Positions 27,590 to 36,550 of a stretch of 64,000 nt of DNA are shown here, in pieces (the stretch's first letter is position 1; every line of letters starts with the position of its first letter). The translations under genes and the position numbers were made by a program. The stretch is taken from assembly GCA_964509195.1 (NCBI GenBank), contig CAZDWJ010000011.1, positions 46,278 through 110,277 of the forward strand, given 5' to 3'. Source of the DNA: UBA4802 sp964509195. GTDB lineage: Bacteria > Spirochaetota > UBA4802 > UB4802. Below the pieces are notes generated by a model, which was not told the DNA's origin, did not search any database, and saw only the letters and a program-made list of their open reading frames with translations.

Positions 27590-27919
27590 TTAAATTTCTA
27601 CAATACGTGCACTTACAGCATTCTTTGCAATTGAAGCAATACCTCTCATACAACCACTTCTGGTACTATACCCTTCACCCTGACCAATTGTTTCGCCATT
27701 TGCTGCTTTCAGCTTGAAACGGTATTCACCTTTTTTATCCTGGTAAATTTCAAATGCAGAATCTTTTTTTGAATTTTTTTTCACTGACTCAATTCCTTCA
27801 AGGCAGGAACTCTTGGAGTTATACCCTTCACCTGTTAATATAACTTGTCCATTACCAGCTTTAAGGCGAAATCTGAATTTGCCTCCTTTATCTTTGTACA
27901 CTTCAAACTTACCGGCCAT
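27590..27919 (-). CDS. DUF1508 (YegP/UPF0339) two-repeat protein
   Basis: 109 residues made of two copies of a roughly 50-residue unit, each with (F/Y)E(V/I)Y-DKxGxxRFxLKAxNG and a GxGYxSxxxCxxGI ending. This is the YegP family. Function is unknown; it may be a stress-related small protein. A strong AAGGAGG site precedes the ATG. The flanking gaps (27397-27589 and 27920-28152) are AT-rich with no other feature. Confidence 0.88.
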   Translation of the reverse strand: MAGKFEVYKDKGGKFRFRLKAGNGQVILTGEGYNSKSSCLEGIESVKKNSKKDSAFEIYQDKKGEYRFKLKAANGETIGQGEGYSTRSGCMRGIASIAKNAVSARIVEI

Positions 27920-28152
27920 CTATGTGCCTCCTTCTTTTAATAGTGTATTATTGATGATTCATAGTATAACAGTATTGTATGAAAACAAACAAGAAAAAAA
28001 ATTGTAAAATAAAAAATTTATTAAGAAAGTAATGACATTGAAATCCTTTAAAAGGAAGGTATATAAGGTGATTTTTTTATGAATACTATTATACTATTCA
28101 ATTCGTAATTATAATTTATAGAATAATTTTTGAAAATGAAACGAAGATGTAG

Positions 28153-28323
28153 TCACGCTCCAATCAGAGGCTCTCTTTTGATAAGTATATGTTTAATGTT
28201 GGCTTTTCCCACCGAAAAATAAATTTGCTGCGATTCTAATAATTTAAAATTATTCCACTGGGACACGATGGTTTCAGGATGTTGATCATTTGGTTGTTGC
28301 TTGGGCTTTTTTATAGTTTCCAT
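28153..28323 (-). CDS. Small unknown protein (56 aa)
   Basis: The frame runs upstream to 28554 without a stop, but that extension is Lys/Ile/Phe-rich and shows no ribosome site. The ATG at 28323 has AAGGAA seven bases upstream, giving METIKKPKQQPNDQHPE... to ...KREPLIGA. The first half is Gln/Pro/Lys-rich and unstructured; the second is strand-like. No family recognised. Confidence 0.5.
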   Translation of the reverse strand: METIKKPKQQPNDQHPETIVSQWNNFKLLESQQIYFSVGKANIKHILIKREPLIGA

Positions 28324-28582
28324 GTTGTATTCCTTACACTTTAGGTTGATGAAATGGTATGTATATAGCGCAATTTTGTCTACACAAAAAAAATAATAAA
28401 TTTTGAGCGTAAAAATCTTTTTGATTTTTTGTATTGACTTTTTAAAAAAGCTTTTTAGTTTGACAACCGCATGTATATTGTAAAAAATATGTCTATGCAA
28501 TGTTACACGGCATATATACTTCACATGTTGCCGCAAGTGCAGAAAAAGGTACACGCATTTTCAAGTTAATTAAAAGGAAACT

Positions 28583-29281
28583 ATGTCTGGTATAATTATT
28601 AATAAAAAGTTTTTAAGTGTGGCGATAGCTTCTGTAATAGTATTGCTCTGTGGTATTGCAGGGTATTCATATAAATTTGACTTTGTGACAGTCAATGATA
28701 TTGTCAAACAAATAAAGAAGACGTTTTCAGATGTTGAGAGCTATCAGGCAAATTTTAGTATGGTTTCAGACCGCATGGGTAAACGGCAGAATCAGAGTGG
28801 TACCATATGGTATATGGCACCACATTACCTGCGTATAGATTTTGATACTCCCTATGGACAGAAAATTGTTTCAGATGGCAAGCAAGTGTGGATATATATT
28901 CCTTCAATTAATGTGGTTGCTGAGCAGGATTTGGGCAGTTCAATGTTTGCAATTGGGACAGGTTCAGGCTTAAACAGGCTTTTCTCAAAGTATCATTATA
29001 AATTTGATGGCAAAGAGCAGCCTCGTGTAGAAAATAACAATAAATATTATGTATTGTTTTTAAAACAAAAGGAAACACGCAGTGGATTCAGGACAATGAA
29101 GCTGTGGGTTAATGAACAGTATTTTATAGCCAGAGCATCCGGTGAAACTGCAAATGGCAAAAATATTACAATTGAGTTAAAAAATATTACTACTAAGGTA
29201 GATTTAAAAAAAGGTTTCTTTAAATTTGATCCTCCTTCAAATGCCAGAATAATAAAAAATCCAATGTTGGCAGAGGAATGA
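28583..29281 (+). CDS. lolA: LolA-like outer-membrane lipoprotein carrier
   Basis: 232 residues with an N-terminal hydrophobic signal/anchor (about 10-31) and the LolA fold from SYQANFSMVSD onwards: WYMAPHYLRIDFDTPYGQ, then VSDGKQVWIYIP. LolA ferries lipoproteins across the periplasm. AAGGA precedes the ATG. It starts the unit lolA-rodZ-rimO-pgsA-pgpA. No LolB is in the window. Family resemblance is clear though distant from E. coli LolA. Confidence 0.82.
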   Translation: MSGIIINKKFLSVAIASVIVLLCGIAGYSYKFDFVTVNDIVKQIKKTFSDVESYQANFSMVSDRMGKRQNQSGTIWYMAPHYLRIDFDTPYGQKIVSDGKQVWIYIPSINVVAEQDLGSSMFAIGTGSGLNRLFSKYHYKFDGKEQPRVENNNKYYVLFLKQKETRSGFRTMKLWVNEQYFIARASGETANGKNITIELKNITTKVDLKKGFFKFDPPSNARIIKNPMLAEE

Positions 29282-29284
29282 TAT

Positions 29285-30415
29285 ATGGTGGCAGGAATAG
29301 GTGAAACATTACGAAATGCACGGGAAGCAAAGCGGCTTTCTTTAAAAGATGTATCAAAAGATACCAATATTGTTGTTAAATATCTTGAAGCACTGGAAAG
29401 TGAGGACTTTGACAAATTTCCAAGCGAAACATACTTACTTGGATTTTTGCGTTCGTATGCTGAATACCTGCGTCTGGATGCTGATGAATTAATCCAGGCA
29501 TATAAAGGATATAAGATTGGTGAAAGTTCAACCCCATTGGAAGAGTTAACGAAGCCAACAGGATTGTCCATTGTCGCTCAAATACGAATGTATGCTGAAC
29601 AATACAGGAATGTATTTTATTTTGCCGGTATAGGCCTTGCGGTGCTTATTGTTATTTCATTATTTATCAGTCTGATAACTTCGGATATACATATAGGCAA
29701 AGATGATTCAATCAAAGCAATTCAGGAAGAATATTACCGAACGCAGGGCAAAAAGATTGCAATTAAAAATATATGGCCATTACAGCTTATCAATGACAGT
29801 GGTATAGTACTGCTGTACAATGATGAAGCGTGTCAGTTCCTTGTAGAAAATAAAGAGATATTATTTCTGCTCAGTGATATTAAGGACAATACTGTTGTTG
29901 TAGAATTTTTACCTGATTCCAAGAAATATATTTTGGAAATGGAAAAACCTGTTGTATGCAGCCCAATGGAATCTTCAAGGAATATTGTCCTCACACTGAA
30001 GGGATTAACTGAGAACAGGGCTAAAATAAGGGTGCAACTTGCTGCTGTGGAAGCAAAGTCTGATGAGGCTGTCAGTGTGGTGACACCGGTTACTCCTGGT
30101 ACTGAAGTGGTGACGCATGACCAGAAAAATTTAAAAATTGTGTTTGAAGCTGAGTTTGTGCAAAAAACGTATTTTGAGCTGTATTTAGATGGTAGTGAAC
30201 GTGTGCGCGGTATGATGCCAAGTGGTACCAGGGAGCGGTGGGAAGCCTCAGAATTTATTCAGGTAAAAATTGGCAATGCAGGTGGAGTGAAGGTTAAAAT
30301 TAATGGAACCGATTACATGTTTGGCCTTCCCGGGCAGGTTGCAAATAAAGTAATTACCTGGCGTAAAGATCCACAGGATCCCAACAAATATAAACTTGAA
30401 GTAAAAGACTGGTGA
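29285..30415 (+). CDS. rodZ: RodZ-like cytoskeletal/HTH membrane protein
   Basis: 376 residues: N-terminal RodZ-type helix-turn-helix (about 6-75: GETLRNAREAKRLSLKDVSK, then TYLLGFLRSYAEYLRLD), one membrane helix (about 110-132) and a periplasmic C-terminal domain (DUF4115-like, about 280-376). RodZ links MreB to the elongation complex. Begins three bases after lolA. The periplasmic part is longer than in E. coli. Confidence 0.85.
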   Translation: MVAGIGETLRNAREAKRLSLKDVSKDTNIVVKYLEALESEDFDKFPSETYLLGFLRSYAEYLRLDADELIQAYKGYKIGESSTPLEELTKPTGLSIVAQIRMYAEQYRNVFYFAGIGLAVLIVISLFISLITSDIHIGKDDSIKAIQEEYYRTQGKKIAIKNIWPLQLINDSGIVLLYNDEACQFLVENKEILFLLSDIKDNTVVVEFLPDSKKYILEMEKPVVCSPMESSRNIVLTLKGLTENRAKIRVQLAAVEAKSDEAVSVVTPVTPGTEVVTHDQKNLKIVFEAEFVQKTYFELYLDGSERVRGMMPSGTRERWEASEFIQVKIGNAGGVKVKINGTDYMFGLPGQVANKVITWRKDPQDPNKYKLEVKDW

Positions 30416-30416
30416 T

Positions 30417-31727
30417 GTGTTTTCACCACGGGATATTTCATACTATATTATTTCATTAGGCTGCCCTAAAAATGAGGTTGATTCAGAGTGCCTCAATGCC
30501 GATATGCACAATGCTGGCTTTAAATCTGCTCAGAATATCGAAAGTGCAGACATTATATTTATTAATACCTGCGGGTTTATTGAAGCAGCCAAAAAAGAAT
30601 CCATCGAAACAATTTTAGATGCAATAGATTACACTACTAAGCGCACACATGCATTTAAAAAAAGATTAGTAGTACTTGGTTGCCTCACACAGCGATATAA
30701 AGAAGAAATTATCAAAGAAATACCAGAAATAGATCTTGTATGGGGTTTGTACGATAGTTCATTAATAGAAAAACTTGCCCAATTGTTTACCATTGACCTT
30801 GTTAAAGGAACTGTCGCCCAGAAAAGAAAGCCACTTATTGAAAATCTACCATATGCATATATAAAGATAGCCGAAGGATGTTCCAATTTTTGTAGCTACT
30901 GCGCTATACCATTAATTAGGGGCAGCTTTACTGCTTTTCCGCCTTCTGTAATTTTACAGGATGTACAAAATGCATTGCAGCGAGGTGTCAAAGAATTAAT
31001 AGTTGTGGCACAGGATACTGCTGTTTATCACTATGGTGATAAAAAAATATGGGACGTGCTGCACATGCTCAATGAACTGAAAGGTGATTTCTGGATACGG
31101 CTTATGTACTGCCATCCCGACCATATTGATGATAGAATTATTGAAGCGATAGCAACTTTGCCAAAGGTTGTGCCGTACATTGATATTCCTTTTCAGCATG
31201 CAAGCAAAAAGATACTGCACGCAATGAATAGAAAAGGTGATAGTAAAAAATATTTAGAGCTTGTAGAAAAAATAAGAAAATCAATTCCTGATATTGCTAT
31301 TCGTTCAACATTTATGGTGGGATTTCCTGGTGAAGATGAAGATGATTTTGCAATTTTAAAGGATTTTGTTGCCACAGCTCGTTTAGACAGAGTGGGCGTC
31401 TTTATGTATTCACCAGAAGAAGGAACAAAAGCATGTGCACTTGGTAATACAGTAAAAACGTCAACAAAGAAAAAGCGATATAATGAATTAATGAAACTGC
31501 AACAGGGAATTTCACAGCAGAGATTGCAGGCAACTATCGGCACTACCGTGCAGGTACTTGTGGAAGAAAAAGTGGATGACTATAATTATATTGGAAGAAC
31601 TCAATATGATGCACCTGAAATTGATGGCATTTTTTTCTTGACCGCGCACAATGTCCGTGTCAATGATATCGTACACGCAAAAATAACCGACGCACTGGAA
31701 TATGACCGTATAGGAGAAATGATTTGA
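30417..31727 (+). CDS. rimO: Ribosomal protein S12 methylthiotransferase RimO
   Basis: 436 residues. N-terminal UPF0004 domain with the auxiliary-cluster cysteines C16, C52 and C89; radical-SAM motif CSNFCSYC (C155, C159, C162); C-terminal TRAM domain (about 370-436). SLGCPKNEVDSE is the RimO (rather than MiaB) opening. It methylthiolates Asp in S12. Start is GTG 30417, one base after the rodZ stop. Confidence 0.95.
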   Translation: MFSPRDISYYIISLGCPKNEVDSECLNADMHNAGFKSAQNIESADIIFINTCGFIEAAKKESIETILDAIDYTTKRTHAFKKRLVVLGCLTQRYKEEIIKEIPEIDLVWGLYDSSLIEKLAQLFTIDLVKGTVAQKRKPLIENLPYAYIKIAEGCSNFCSYCAIPLIRGSFTAFPPSVILQDVQNALQRGVKELIVVAQDTAVYHYGDKKIWDVLHMLNELKGDFWIRLMYCHPDHIDDRIIEAIATLPKVVPYIDIPFQHASKKILHAMNRKGDSKKYLELVEKIRKSIPDIAIRSTFMVGFPGEDEDDFAILKDFVATARLDRVGVFMYSPEEGTKACALGNTVKTSTKKKRYNELMKLQQGISQQRLQATIGTTVQVLVEEKVDDYNYIGRTQYDAPEIDGIFFLTAHNVRVNDIVHAKITDALEYDRIGEMI

Positions 31728-32377
31728 ATATACCTAATTTAGTTACAATATCACGAATAATACTGATACCGTTGTTTTTATACCTGATCTTTACGCCTAC
31801 TATTGAACACAGGGTTTGGGCTCTGATAATTTTTATCATAGCATCACTTACCGACCTTTTAGATGGATGGATGGCTCGCAAACTACGCCAGGAAACTGAA
31901 ACCGGAAAATTTTTAGACCCACTTGCTGACAAGTTTCTGGTTATTTCAGCTCTTGTAGCATTTTTATTTTTAGATCCACTCATTCCTTTGTGGATGGTGC
32001 TTGTCATCATTGGACGTGACCTATTAATAACAATGATGCGCTACTTAGCTATTAAAAAAGGTAGTACACTTAGAACAAGCAGGCTGGGGAAATTTAAAAC
32101 GGCATTTCAAATGATAGGCATCATCATAATAATAATGGTATTCATTGTCCGAAATTCCATTAAAAATGTGCAGCTTGAGATAAATCAGTTGAGTGCGTTG
32201 AAGCTTGAAAATGTTGTTGAAATTATTAATTCCAACCTTGTGCATAAATGGCTTATTGTGTGCCCCTATCTCATAATGGCGGTGGTGACATTCTTAACAG
32301 CGCTATCAGGTTTGCGGTATATAGTAACCAACTGGCAATTATTTATACCACCATATACACAAAAGGAAAATAAATAA
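31724..32377 (+). CDS. pgsA: CDP-diacylglycerol-glycerol-3-phosphate phosphatidyltransferase
   Basis: 217 residues, multi-spanning. The CDP-alcohol transferase motif DG-x2-AR-x8-G-x3-D-x3-D is complete (D47, G48, A51, R52, G61, D65, D69). It makes phosphatidylglycerol phosphate; the phosphatase gene pgpA follows. Start is TTG at 31724 with AGGAG eight bases upstream, overlapping the rimO end. A polar insert (about 150-170) is unusual but in frame. Confidence 0.92.
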   Translation: MNIPNLVTISRIILIPLFLYLIFTPTIEHRVWALIIFIIASLTDLLDGWMARKLRQETETGKFLDPLADKFLVISALVAFLFLDPLIPLWMVLVIIGRDLLITMMRYLAIKKGSTLRTSRLGKFKTAFQMIGIIIIIMVFIVRNSIKNVQLEINQLSALKLENVVEIINSNLVHKWLIVCPYLIMAVVTFLTALSGLRYIVTNWQLFIPPYTQKENK

Positions 32378-32383
32378 GCTCAT

Positions 32384-32863
32384 ATGAACTGGAAAGAGTT
32401 TCTGTTTACAGGGCTTTATACTGGTTACTTCCCTAAGGGTTCTGGGACTATTGGAGCACTACTTGCATTATTTTTATATGTAATATTGCATAAGTTGTGC
32501 GGACCTTATGGCACTGTAGCTAATATTGTGTTGGTTGGGGTAATCACCTATCCTGCAATTAAGTTGGGCGATGATGCGGAAATCTACTTTGCTCAAAAAG
32601 ACCCACAGGAAGTTGTTCTTGATGAAATGTTAGGCTTCTGGATTACGATGTTGTTTCATCCATTTAGCCTTGTGGCAGTAATTTTAGGGTTCTTATTTTT
32701 CAGGTTGTTTGATATTATTAAACCTTTTCCAATACGCAGGCTGGAACATTTACGTGGAGGACTGGGGATAATGATTGACGATATTATAGCAGGGGTTTAT
32801 GCTAATCTCACTATTGCTATCATTATGGCAATTATGAAAGTGTATGGGATTGTACTTGTGTAA
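32384..32863 (+). CDS. pgpA: Phosphatidylglycerophosphatase A
   Basis: 159 residues with several membrane helices. FPKGSGTIGALLAL near the N-terminus, then DPQEVVLDEMLGFW (about 75-88) and the late IMIDDIIAGVYAN are PgpA landmarks. It dephosphorylates the PgsA product, completing phosphatidylglycerol synthesis at the inner membrane. Follows pgsA by six bases. Confidence 0.93.
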   Translation: MNWKEFLFTGLYTGYFPKGSGTIGALLALFLYVILHKLCGPYGTVANIVLVGVITYPAIKLGDDAEIYFAQKDPQEVVLDEMLGFWITMLFHPFSLVAVILGFLFFRLFDIIKPFPIRRLEHLRGGLGIMIDDIIAGVYANLTIAIIMAIMKVYGIVLV

Positions 32864-32921
32864 TACATTGCGGCTGTCGAAAAAGGTAGTAGGCATATAA
32901 AAAACAAGCTTGAGGTTACGT

Positions 32922-33789
32922 ATGAAGCGCACGTACGGTTTCATTTGTATTATAGTCATGATACTCATAACATTCTATTTTGCGTATGCTCAAAAAACAA
33001 TGGGTGATAGTTCTCAGAAAAAAAATTACTGTATTGAATGTCATATTAAACTCAATGGGAAACCACGTGCAGTAGTTCTGGAGTGGGAAAACAGCGTGCA
33101 TGCAAGAAAAAATATGGAATGCCATATATGCCACGGTGGCAATCCTGACGTTGATGATGTAAAAGCAGCTAAAGACAAAAAAACTAATTTTGTAGGAAAA
33201 CCCAAAAAGAAAGATATCCCTGAATTTTGCGGAAGGGAAGGATGCCATTATCAGGCATTAGGCCAGTTAAAGAAGGGCCCGCATTACAGTTCGGTTTTAA
33301 AAATTGGCAGCCCTAACTGTGTTGATTGCCATGGCGATCACAATATACAACAATCTACATACAATATAATTACAGATAAAACCTGTTCAGGGTGCCATAG
33401 TGTTGAATACTCTCGTGAGCTGGTAAATTCTATTATAACAATTGAAAAAAATATTGAAGATATAGAAAAGTCGCTGGAATACATGAATGAGAGGAATGTA
33501 GAAACTAAAGATATGGCTGAGCGTTATAAAGAACTTAAGAGCTATTTTCATCAATTAGTGCATATTTTTTCTAAACAGGAAATAGATTTTACCAAAAAGC
33601 TTGTTGAAGTTGNNNNNNNNNNATCTTGATAAACAGCTTCAAAGCAAAATTGCGTCAATCAAACGGCTTGACCTTATTTATATATTGACAAGTGCATTCA
33701 GTATAGGGGTAATTATTACATTTACTATATATATTGCGCTTATCAGAAGAAGGCGTGCCAAATTGCAGAAAGAATTTCAAGCACGGTAA
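32922..33789 (+). CDS. Membrane-anchored multihaem c-type cytochrome (with assembly gap)
   Basis: N-terminal signal/anchor, then five haem-binding motifs: four CxxCH (about 37-41, 67-71, 133-137, 155-159) and one with wider spacing CGREGCH (about 103-109). A helical linker follows, then after the gap a C-terminal membrane helix (IYILTSAFSIGVIITFTIYI) and a basic tail. Spacing fits a NapC/NrfH- or cytochrome c3-like electron carrier at the inner membrane. ATG 32922 has GAGG; an upstream TTG is less likely. The reading frame shifts across the 10 Ns at 33613, so the true gap is not 10 bases. Confidence 0.85.
33613..33622. other. Assembly gap (10 N)
   Basis: Ten undefined bases inside the multihaem cytochrome gene. 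The frame before and after differs by one, so the number of missing bases is not a multiple that keeps ten Ns in frame. It separates the linker from the C-terminal membrane helix. Confidence 0.99.
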
Positions 33790-33812
33790 AGTAAAAGATA
33801 ATAAACACAATT

Positions 33813-34325
33813 ATGACAGAGAGTTATTTTGAAAAGTTTAAACGCTGGTATCTTTTCAATACTGAGAAAATAAAGTATGTTGGTAAAAAAAATGAAAAGC
33901 ATGCCTGCATACTGTGTGCAATACGCGACCAAGCAGATGATGTTGAAAACTTAGAAGTATATCGTGATGAAAAATTTATTGTTTCTGTTAATCTGTATCC
34001 ATTTAATCCAGGCCATTGTATGATATTTCCACTGCGACATATTGAACATTTAGAAAATTTAACTGATGAAGGTGTCATTGCATTGCATCATCTTACAGTT
34101 AAAACAATCAATATATTAAAAGATATATTTAATCCATCAGGATTCAATATTGGATATAATTTGGGTAAATGGAGTGGTGCAAGTATATCGCATATACATT
34201 TACATATTGTACCGCGTTTTCCCAATGAGTTGGGATTCCTTGATGTAATTTCACATAGCCGTGTAATGGTTGTGGATCCTAAGGATGTATGTCAGAAACT
34301 GAAAGAAAGATTCAGCGACAAATAA
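33813..34325 (+). CDS. HIT-family nucleotide hydrolase/phosphorylase
   Basis: 170 residues with the histidine triad HIHLHIV (H127, H129, H131) and an N-terminal ACILC zinc-type pair (C32, C35). Galactose-1-phosphate uridylyltransferase/Ap4A-phosphorylase-type HIT proteins have this pattern. It probably acts on dinucleoside polyphosphates or AMP conjugates. It begins 23 bases after the cytochrome gene. Substrate unknown. Confidence 0.85.
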   Translation: MTESYFEKFKRWYLFNTEKIKYVGKKNEKHACILCAIRDQADDVENLEVYRDEKFIVSVNLYPFNPGHCMIFPLRHIEHLENLTDEGVIALHHLTVKTINILKDIFNPSGFNIGYNLGKWSGASISHIHLHIVPRFPNELGFLDVISHSRVMVVDPKDVCQKLKERFSDK

Positions 34326-34332
34326 TTAAGCC

Positions 34333-34533
34333 TTAAATTTGTAGTTTTGCTGTTTCTTCAGCTTCAAGCAGTAATTCCATATCTTTTTTATTTAATTTTA
34401 TTGTGAAGGGTTCATTACACATGGGGCAGTTTCCAGTATTGATGCCAACGGAAAGTTGGTTAATTTTTAAATTTAGTTTTGAGCCACATAAAAGACAGGA
34501 AAATTCACTTGCGCGCATCTGATGAGGCAGCAT
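34333..34533 (-). CDS. Small zinc-ribbon protein
   Basis: 66 residues with two CxxC pairs (about C13/C16 and C36/C39) separated by 19 residues, i.e. one zinc ribbon, then a Lys/Glu-rich C-terminal helix. AGGAGG lies at a good distance before the ATG, which makes this short gene credible. It converges on the HIT gene. Function unknown; zinc ribbons of this size often bind nucleic acid or a protein partner. Confidence 0.72.
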   Translation of the reverse strand: MLPHQMRASEFSCLLCGSKLNLKINQLSVGINTGNCPMCNEPFTIKLNKKDMELLLEAEETAKLQI

Positions 34534-34603
34534 ATCATACCTCCTATGTAATAGAAATGTTATTAAAAAGATATAAAAAATCCAGTTGGAATGTATAAAA
34601 TAG

Positions 34604-34633
34604 TTGTCAAGTATTTTACAAAAATCATATAAT
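34604..34633 (+). promoter_or_regulatory. Sigma-70 promoter before the TPR/dprA genes
   Basis: TTGTCA (34604-34609), 18-base spacer and a perfect TATAAT (34628-34633), 95 bases before the TPR protein ATG. The leader would be about 90 bases and contains the hairpin at 34667-34686. Confidence 0.55.
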
Positions 34634-34666
34634 TTAAAACATCCGGGCCTCTTTTAGGGTGAGGTT

Positions 34667-34686
34667 AAAAATTGAATCCAATTTTT
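34667..34686 (+). promoter_or_regulatory. Leader hairpin
   Basis: An exact inverted repeat AAAAATTG-aatc-CAATTTTT in the leader between the TATAAT at 34628 and the TPR gene start. The 8-bp stem is AT-rich and so weak; no T-run of terminator type follows. It may be a protein- or RNA-level control site, or chance in AT-rich DNA. Confidence 0.35.
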
Positions 34687-34728
34687 GATAAAAACAGATA
34701 AACGTTAAAAAATACAAGAGGTGATAGA

Positions 34729-35448
34729 ATGTCAAAATTAAGAAAAATCAGCCTCACATTACTGGTTATAAGTAGTATCATTGCACTAATAATAGTATTT
34801 GATGGTGAAATAATAAAAAAGATTTTTGTTTTAAAGCCAGTAAGGGTTGTTACTCAAAGCGAGATAAAACGAATGGAAGAGGAATTGTCTGATCTTACAT
34901 CAAAAAGTACTTCAAATCCAGAAGTTGTAAATAAAATAGGAGTATTGTATCAGAATTTAGGGGGAAAGTATAATGAACGTGGTGCATGGGATCCTGCTTT
35001 AGACGCATTACAAAAAGCGTTGGGGTATGGGAGAAACAATCCGCTAGTTCATTATCAGCTGGCAATAGCATATGCAAATAGAGGTTCTCAGATTGGAAAT
35101 AAGGATGACATAGACAAAGCACAGATACATTATGAGAAGGCTCTGCAAATGGATCCAAATTTTACAGAGGCTAAATACGGACTGGCAATTATTCTATTCT
35201 ATGAAAAGGAAAACAGGACAAAAGCTGTCCAACTTATGGAAGAGATAGCAAAGCAAAAGCCAACATTTTACAGGGCACGTTTTGCATTAGGAAGATTTTA
35301 TTATGAAAATAAAGACCTTAACAAGTCACTATCGGTTTACCAGGATCTTTATACTGACCTTGAAAAGGTAAATTCGCCATTGGCAAAAGAGTATAAACAG
35401 GCCTGTAAAGAAAATATACAGCGAATAACTGCTGAATTAGCCAGGTAA
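34729..35448 (+). CDS. Membrane-anchored TPR protein
   Basis: 239 residues: N-terminal membrane helix (about 7-25), a short coiled segment, and three or four tetratricopeptide repeats (for example NPLVHYQLAIAYANRGSQIG, then AQIHYEKALQMDPNFTEAKY). The bulk is outside the cytoplasm. The ATG follows AAGAGG. It is followed directly by dprA, whose start is six bases after the stop. Probably a scaffold; partner unknown. Confidence 0.8.
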   Translation: MSKLRKISLTLLVISSIIALIIVFDGEIIKKIFVLKPVRVVTQSEIKRMEEELSDLTSKSTSNPEVVNKIGVLYQNLGGKYNERGAWDPALDALQKALGYGRNNPLVHYQLAIAYANRGSQIGNKDDIDKAQIHYEKALQMDPNFTEAKYGLAIILFYEKENRTKAVQLMEEIAKQKPTFYRARFALGRFYYENKDLNKSLSVYQDLYTDLEKVNSPLAKEYKQACKENIQRITAELAR

Positions 35449-35454
35449 TTGAAT

Positions 35455-36543
35455 ATGGACAAAAAAATATACGCAGTTGCACTATCGCTAATGAGCTCAG
35501 GATTGTGGCATTATTATGCAAAGTATGAACCGGATACAATATACAATGAATGTGTGCCGGTAGATGAGCGAAACATACAGGATTATTTTACAAGCTGGTA
35601 TAGCAGATCTCCACTTGAAGAAGCTGATGCGATAATTACCCAATGCAACAAAATGGATGTGAAAATGATTTCCTATTGGGACAATGATTATCCGGACCTA
35701 TTAAAAGAAATTGCCTACCCTCCCGCAGTGCTTTATGTACGAGGAAACCTGCCAAAAAAAATGTGTGTGGCAATTGTTGGTACCAGAAATGATGATAATC
35801 AATCTGCTTCAATAGCAGAAATATTATCGAGCATTTTAACTCAGTATGATATTGCTATTGTCAGTGGTCTTGCAATTGGAATTGACAGACATGCACATAT
35901 TGGTGCATTAAAAGCTGGTGGTGCAACAATTGGAGTTATGGCTAATGGCATTGATATGCTATACCCTTACAGCAATCGTGATATTTACACTGATATTATT
36001 AATTCTGGCAACGGATGTGTGTTGTCAGAATATCCTCCCAGAGTGAAGATAAGCAAATGGACATTTGTACGGAGGAATAGAATTATAAGTGGATTATCTC
36101 GGGGTGTTGTTATTATTAAAGCAGGGGAAAAAAGTGGTGCACTGATTACAGCTCATTATGCACTTGAACAGAACCGTGAAGTATTTGTATGTCCGGGACA
36201 TTCCTTTGATGAAGGCTATAGGGGATGCTTTACTTTACTAAATGAGGGTGCACATCCTGTTTTTAATGAGCAGGATATTTTAGGAATTCTTAATGTTGAA
36301 AAATCTTTAAAAGAACCAACATTATTTGAAAATGTTCTATCCAGAAAAATAACATCAAATTCAAATCTTAAAGCTTATGAGGATGATGACATCGTAAGAG
36401 AATTAAGGCATGGTTCACTTGATGTTGATTCTTTAATACGGGCAGTGGGAAAAAGCAGCAGTGAAGTTCTTGAAAAATTAACCACTATGGAATTAGAGGG
36501 AATTATCACCAGGCAGGGAAATATCATATCGTTGAATAAGTAA
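35455..36543 (+). CDS. dprA: DNA processing protein DprA (Smf)
   Basis: 362 residues from the ATG at 35455. Rossmann-like DprA core: VAIVGTRNDD, GLAIGIDRHAHIGAL, ATIGVMANGIDMLYP, then the C-terminal winged helix DSLIRAVGKSSSEVLEKLTTM (split). DprA loads RecA on incoming single-stranded DNA in natural transformation. Its presence, together with an iterated DNA word, makes competence a possibility, although dprA is widespread and no com pilus genes are here. Confidence 0.93.
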   Translation: MDKKIYAVALSLMSSGLWHYYAKYEPDTIYNECVPVDERNIQDYFTSWYSRSPLEEADAIITQCNKMDVKMISYWDNDYPDLLKEIAYPPAVLYVRGNLPKKMCVAIVGTRNDDNQSASIAEILSSILTQYDIAIVSGLAIGIDRHAHIGALKAGGATIGVMANGIDMLYPYSNRDIYTDIINSGNGCVLSEYPPRVKISKWTFVRRNRIISGLSRGVVIIKAGEKSGALITAHYALEQNREVFVCPGHSFDEGYRGCFTLLNEGAHPVFNEQDILGILNVEKSLKEPTLFENVLSRKITSNSNLKAYEDDDIVRELRHGSLDVDSLIRAVGKSSSEVLEKLTTMELEGIITRQGNIISLNK

Positions 36544-36550
36544 AGGGTGT

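Noticed and set aside
28324..28554. N-terminal extension of the small gene at 28153
   Set aside because: Lys/Ile/Phe-rich and without a ribosome site; the ATG at 28323 has a good one.
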